DNA of 35,332 nt from Gemmiger formicilis (lineage in GTDB: Bacteria; Bacillota; Clostridia; Oscillospirales; Ruminococcaceae). Below, one piece after another: positions 33,252 to 35,332 of this stretch. The notes beneath the pieces are model-generated. The model ran no database searches and was not told the DNA's origin. It worked only from the letters and a program-made list of their open reading frames with translations. Where the stretch lies: NCBI RefSeq assembly GCF_016901605.1, contig NZ_JACJKP010000006.1, forward strand, positions 1-35,332, in the 5' to 3' direction. The position numbers were made by a program, and so were the translations under genes. Numbering within the stretch: position 1 is the first letter of the stretch; each line of letters opens with the position of its first letter.

Positions 33252-33311
33252 GTATCGATGCACCGTGTTTTCTTCGGCGCGGCGTAACAAAACGCCTACT
33301 CCTACCGATAC
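33252..33311 (-). promoter_or_regulatory. Candidate three-way-junction leader of the activase gene
   Basis: In the minus-strand transcript the outer stem pairs GTATCG (33311-33306) with CGATAC (33257-33252). Inside, GGCGT/ACGCC (33296-33292 with 33285-33281) and a six-position stem with one mismatch (33280-33275 with 33265-33260) lie directly side by side. This gives a compact three-way junction between the promoter and the GGAGG site. No riboswitch class was recognised. Confidence 0.35.
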
Positions 33312-33322
33312 CATATCACCTT

Positions 33323-33351
33323 ATTCTACCTTTTTTTGCTTGGTTTGGCAA
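33323..33351 (-). promoter_or_regulatory. Promoter of the activase operon
   Basis: On the minus strand TTGCCA (33351-33346), a 17-base spacer and TAGAAT (33328-33323), leaving a leader of about 110 bases. Confidence 0.82.
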
Positions 33352-33383
33352 GTGGACCGGGGGTAAAATGTCGTTTCAAGACG

Positions 33384-33423
33384 AAAAAACGCCAAAGCGG
33401 CACAAGCCGTAGCCTGTGCCGCT
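33384..33423 (-). terminator. Terminator of the candidate small RNA
   Basis: On the minus strand AGCGGCACA (33423-33415) pairs perfectly with TGTGCCGCT (33404-33396), followed by TTGGCG and a six-T run (33389-33384). Confidence 0.7.
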
Positions 33424-33502
33424 CTGGTGTCAAAAGAAAAGAGGAGTATGGATGAAAAAACTTGGGGTCCCTTCCTCAGGTCGGGTCCCTGCTCCCTTCC
33501 TG
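33384..33502 (-). ncRNA. Candidate small RNA gene of about 120 bases
   Basis: The minus strand has a promoter (see 33509-33536), then a start region with CCTCAGG and CCTGAGG (33506-33500 and 33480-33474) pairing around GGG/CCC, two near-repeats of AGGAAGGGA, a single-stranded pyrimidine-rich middle, and a strong terminator. No start codon with a ribosome site is visible; a 62-codon frame begins at the predicted transcript start without leader and runs through the terminator, so it is not credible. The unit lies upstream of the activase promoter and on the same strand. Together with the terminator it looks like an independent small RNA. GGAAGGGAGCAG recalls the SRP RNA loop but the flanking helix does not fit. 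The rest of the 522-base gap (33209-33730) holds the activase leader and promoter and the queH promoter. Confidence 0.45.
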
Positions 33503-33508
33503 AGGACA

Positions 33509-33536
33509 CTTATAGTATATCGGCAGTTTGTGACAA
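33509..33536 (-). promoter_or_regulatory. Promoter of the candidate small RNA
   Basis: On the minus strand TTGTCA (33536-33531), a 16-base spacer and TATAAG (33514-33509). Confidence 0.55.
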
Positions 33537-33661
33537 AGAGGTGAAAGAAGTTTCAATAAATTGCAAAAGAAATCAGAATAAACTATAAAATTCCCCTGCA
33601 AAACAAAACGTAAAAAACGGCAATAAAATCCCACGGACAGGGTGCAAAAAATGTCTGTATA

Positions 33662-33670
33662 TGCTATTAT
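33662..33670 (+). promoter_or_regulatory. Extended -10 promoter of queH
   Basis: TGC-TATTAT at 33662-33670 is an extended -10; the -35 region is weak. It lies 60 bases before the start codon. Confidence 0.55.
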
Positions 33671-33730
33671 GAAACAGGGCGGGACCGCTGCGGATTCCCG
33701 GCCGGAATTATATAAGAAGGTAAATCAGTT

Positions 33731-34348
33731 ATGCCCAATCGAATCAATTATCAGCAGGCGATGGAAAAGGTTTTGCAGCAGGTGGATGCGGAAAACACCC
33801 GCCCGGGGCTGCTGCTGCACGCCTGCTGCGCGCCCTGTTCCAGTGCTACATTGGAGCGGCTGGCCGATCATTTTGACTTGACCATCCTGTACTATAATCC
33901 CAACATCTACCCGCCGGAGGAGTATCATCGGCGGGAAAACGAGCTGGAACGGTTTGTGGAACAGGCAGGGTATTGCTTCCCGGTGGTGGAACTGCCTTAC
34001 GACCCGCAAGAATTTTATGCAGCCGTCAAGGGGCTGGAACAGAAACCGGAAAAAGGCGAACGCTGTACTGTGTGCTACCGGCTGCGGCTGGAACAAACCG
34101 CACGCTATGCGGCGGAACATGGCTTCCCGTGGTTTTGTACCACGCTGTCCATCTCGCCCATGAAGGACCCGGTGCGGATCAATGCCCTGGGGGAGGAACT
34201 GGGAAAACAGTATGGTGTCCGTTTTCTGCCCAGTGAGTTCCGCAAAAAAGACGGCTATAAGCGCAGTTTGCAGCTTAGTGCCGAATATGGACTGTACCGC
34301 CAGGATTACTGTGGCTGCGTATTCAGCAAGCAGGAGCGTGGCGTCTGA
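33731..34348 (+). CDS. queH: Epoxyqueuosine reductase QueH
   Basis: The 205-residue protein catalyses the last step of queuosine synthesis, reducing epoxyqueuosine in tRNA to queuosine. QueH (former DUF208) is a cobalamin-independent enzyme with a [4Fe-4S] cluster and an extra iron. All cysteine sites are present: LLHACCAPCS (Cys32, 33, 36), RCTVCYRLRL (Cys112, 115) and QDYCGCVFS (Cys194, 196). The segment TTLSISPMKD is also typical. A weak AAGAAGG precedes the ATG. The upstream queuosine genes are not in the window. The hydroxyacid dehydrogenase follows after 38 bases in what is probably one transcript. Confidence 0.95.
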   Translation: MPNRINYQQAMEKVLQQVDAENTRPGLLLHACCAPCSSATLERLADHFDLTILYYNPNIYPPEEYHRRENELERFVEQAGYCFPVVELPYDPQEFYAAVKGLEQKPEKGERCTVCYRLRLEQTARYAAEHGFPWFCTTLSISPMKDPVRINALGEELGKQYGVRFLPSEFRKKDGYKRSLQLSAEYGLYRQDYCGCVFSKQERGV

Positions 34349-34386
34349 AAATCCAACGACAATGATAGAGGAAAAGGGAAATACGT

Positions 34387-35332
34387 ATGCAGCAACATAT
34401 TTTGGTGGCGCTGCCTCTTTCGCAGGCCCAACGGGAGAGGCTCTGCGGCGCGGCACCCCAGTTTGACTACCGTTTTACTACCCAGGAAACAGCAACGCGG
34501 GAGGAAATCCTCTGGGCCGATGCCATTCTGGGCAACGTGCCGGTGGAACTGATCCGGCAAAACGATCACCTTTTGTGGTTCCAGTCCAACTTTGCCGGAC
34601 CCGACCCGTATCTGGAACCCGGTGTCTTACCGGCAAATTGTCTGGTTACCAACGCCACCGGGGCTTACGGGCTGGCCATCAGTGAATGGATGCTGGGCAT
34701 GTGGCTGGCGCTGGCCAAAGACCTGCTTTTGTACCGTGACCGCCAGCACCGGCACCACTGGGAAGCCATCGAGCGCCCGGTTCGCTCCATTGCCGGATCA
34801 CGGGTACTCTGTGTCGGTATGGGGGATATCGGTTCCAGCTTTGCCCGGCGGGCACACCTGCTGGGCGCCCAGGTGGTGGGGGTGCGCCGCCATGGAGGCT
34901 CCTGCCCCGACTACTGCCTGCGGGTGGTAGATACCGCCCACCTGGACGAGGAACTGCCCCAGGCGGATGTGGTGGCCCTGAGCCTGCCCGGTACCCCGGA
35001 AACCTACCGGATGTTTGACGCAGACCGCCTGGCCCGGTGCAAGCCCGGGGCCATCCTGCTCAACGTGGGGCGGGGGAGCACCGTGGATTGCGATGCCCTG
35101 GCGCAGGCTGTGCAGCAAGGGCGGCTGTACGGTGCGGCCATTGACGTGACCGACCCGGAACCGCTGCCGCCCGATCATCCTTTGTGGACGCTGGATACCG
35201 TGCTGATCACGCCGCATATTTCGGGGCGTTTCAGCCTGCCGCGGACCCTGGAAAACATTGTGGATATTTTTGCCCACAACCTGCAGCGCTTTGCCGCCGG
35301 GCAGCCGTTGGATAACCAGATGAGCCGAGCCA
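34387..35332 (+). CDS. D-isomer specific 2-hydroxyacid dehydrogenase family protein, 3' end beyond window
   Basis: The frame stays open from 34387 to the window edge, giving 315 residues and lacking only the last few. The NAD-binding motif GMGDIGSSFARRA sits in the middle. The catalytic set of the family follows: Arg in LNVGRGSTVD, Glu in DVTDPEPLPPDHPLW and His in ITPHISGR. The N-terminal half (WFQSNFAGPDPYL, NATGAYGLAISEWMLGMWLA) is the matching substrate domain. These enzymes interconvert 2-keto acids and D-2-hydroxy acids; the substrate (glyoxylate, phosphoglycerate or another) is unclear, as it belongs to a divergent branch. AAAAGGGAAA precedes the start. It lies downstream of queH with no terminator between. 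Confidence 0.9.
   Translation, partial: MQQHILVALPLSQAQRERLCGAAPQFDYRFTTQETATREEILWADAILGNVPVELIRQNDHLLWFQSNFAGPDPYLEPGVLPANCLVTNATGAYGLAISEWMLGMWLALAKDLLLYRDRQHRHHWEAIERPVRSIAGSRVLCVGMGDIGSSFARRAHLLGAQVVGVRRHGGSCPDYCLRVVDTAHLDEELPQADVVALSLPGTPETYRMFDADRLARCKPGAILLNVGRGSTVDCDALAQAVQQGRLYGAAIDVTDPEPLPPDHPLWTLDTVLITPHISGRFSLPRTLENIVDIFAHNLQRFAAGQPLDNQMSRA

Noticed and set aside
33384-33502. Signal recognition particle RNA
   Set aside because: GGAAGGGAGCAG resembles the SRP loop, but the expected UCAGGUCC strand with a GGAA tetraloop is missing, and the flanking stem is different.
33321-33509. A 62-codon minus-strand frame over the candidate small RNA
   Set aside because: It begins at the predicted transcript start without a ribosome site and reads through a strong terminator and the activase promoter.

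Overview
The window reads as chromosomal DNA of a GC-rich, anaerobic, butyrate-forming Firmicute, most likely an Oscillospiraceae/Ruminococcaceae gut bacterium near Subdoligranulum, Gemmiger or Faecalibacterium. The genus is inference. It rests on the compact thl-crt-hbd-bcd-etfB-etfA operon, clostridial families (YfhO, NCS2 permease, DUF4358 lipoprotein, tandem acyl-CoA dehydratase activase, QueH) and Gram-positive style promoters, Shine-Dalgarno sites and U-tract terminators. The ptb-buk pair points to the butyrate kinase route for the last step. I see no tRNA, rRNA, CRISPR array, transposase or phage gene.

Layout. 1-5100 is housekeeping: the tail of a YfhO-type membrane protein, tex, a small HPr-like protein without the phosphorylatable histidine (Crh-like), and rplM-rpsI behind a strong promoter with a structured leader. 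5126-8115 is an accessory stretch: a GNAT acetyltransferase, an AT-richer lipoprotein gene, and a methyltransferase gene broken by one base in a seven-A run. 8416-11222 holds a purine-type NCS2 permease and a DUF348-G5-3D cell-wall protein whose 5' leader can be folded like a switch.

11310-20433 is the metabolic core. On the minus strand ptb-buk turns butyryl-CoA into butyrate plus ATP. Divergently on the plus strand lie coaD (CoA synthesis), thl, crt, hbd, bcd, etfB and etfA, the full route from two acetyl-CoA to butyryl-CoA with the Bcd/Etf complex. One 9 kb stretch thus encodes acetyl-CoA to butyrate plus one step of CoA synthesis. A strong terminator separates it from a convergent XRE regulator with a membrane domain and a zinc ribbon.

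20526-28864 has a minus-strand group (XRE regulator, DUF4358 lipoprotein, 5-formyl-THF cyclo-ligase) and a plus-strand surface-polysaccharide operon: rfbC, ABC-2 permease, ABC ATPase, a two-domain GT2, a stand-alone 82-residue protein resembling an internal segment of fatty-acid kinase FakA, and a second two-domain GT2 paralogue.

28917-33208 on the minus strand encodes a 977-residue protein with two fused BcrA/BadF/HgdC-type ATPase domains and a 2-hydroxyacyl-CoA dehydratase-like partner. Upstream of them are a possible three-way-junction leader and a candidate small RNA gene. The window closes with queH and a D-2-hydroxyacid dehydrogenase gene cut by the window edge.

The most unusual items are the non-coding structures (9946-10091, 13614-13781, 33252-33311, 33384-33502), the Crh-like protein, the FakA-like mini-protein inside a glycan operon, and the activase/dehydratase-like pair with no catalytic substrate gene nearby. 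All structure calls were made by eye, without folding or database searches.
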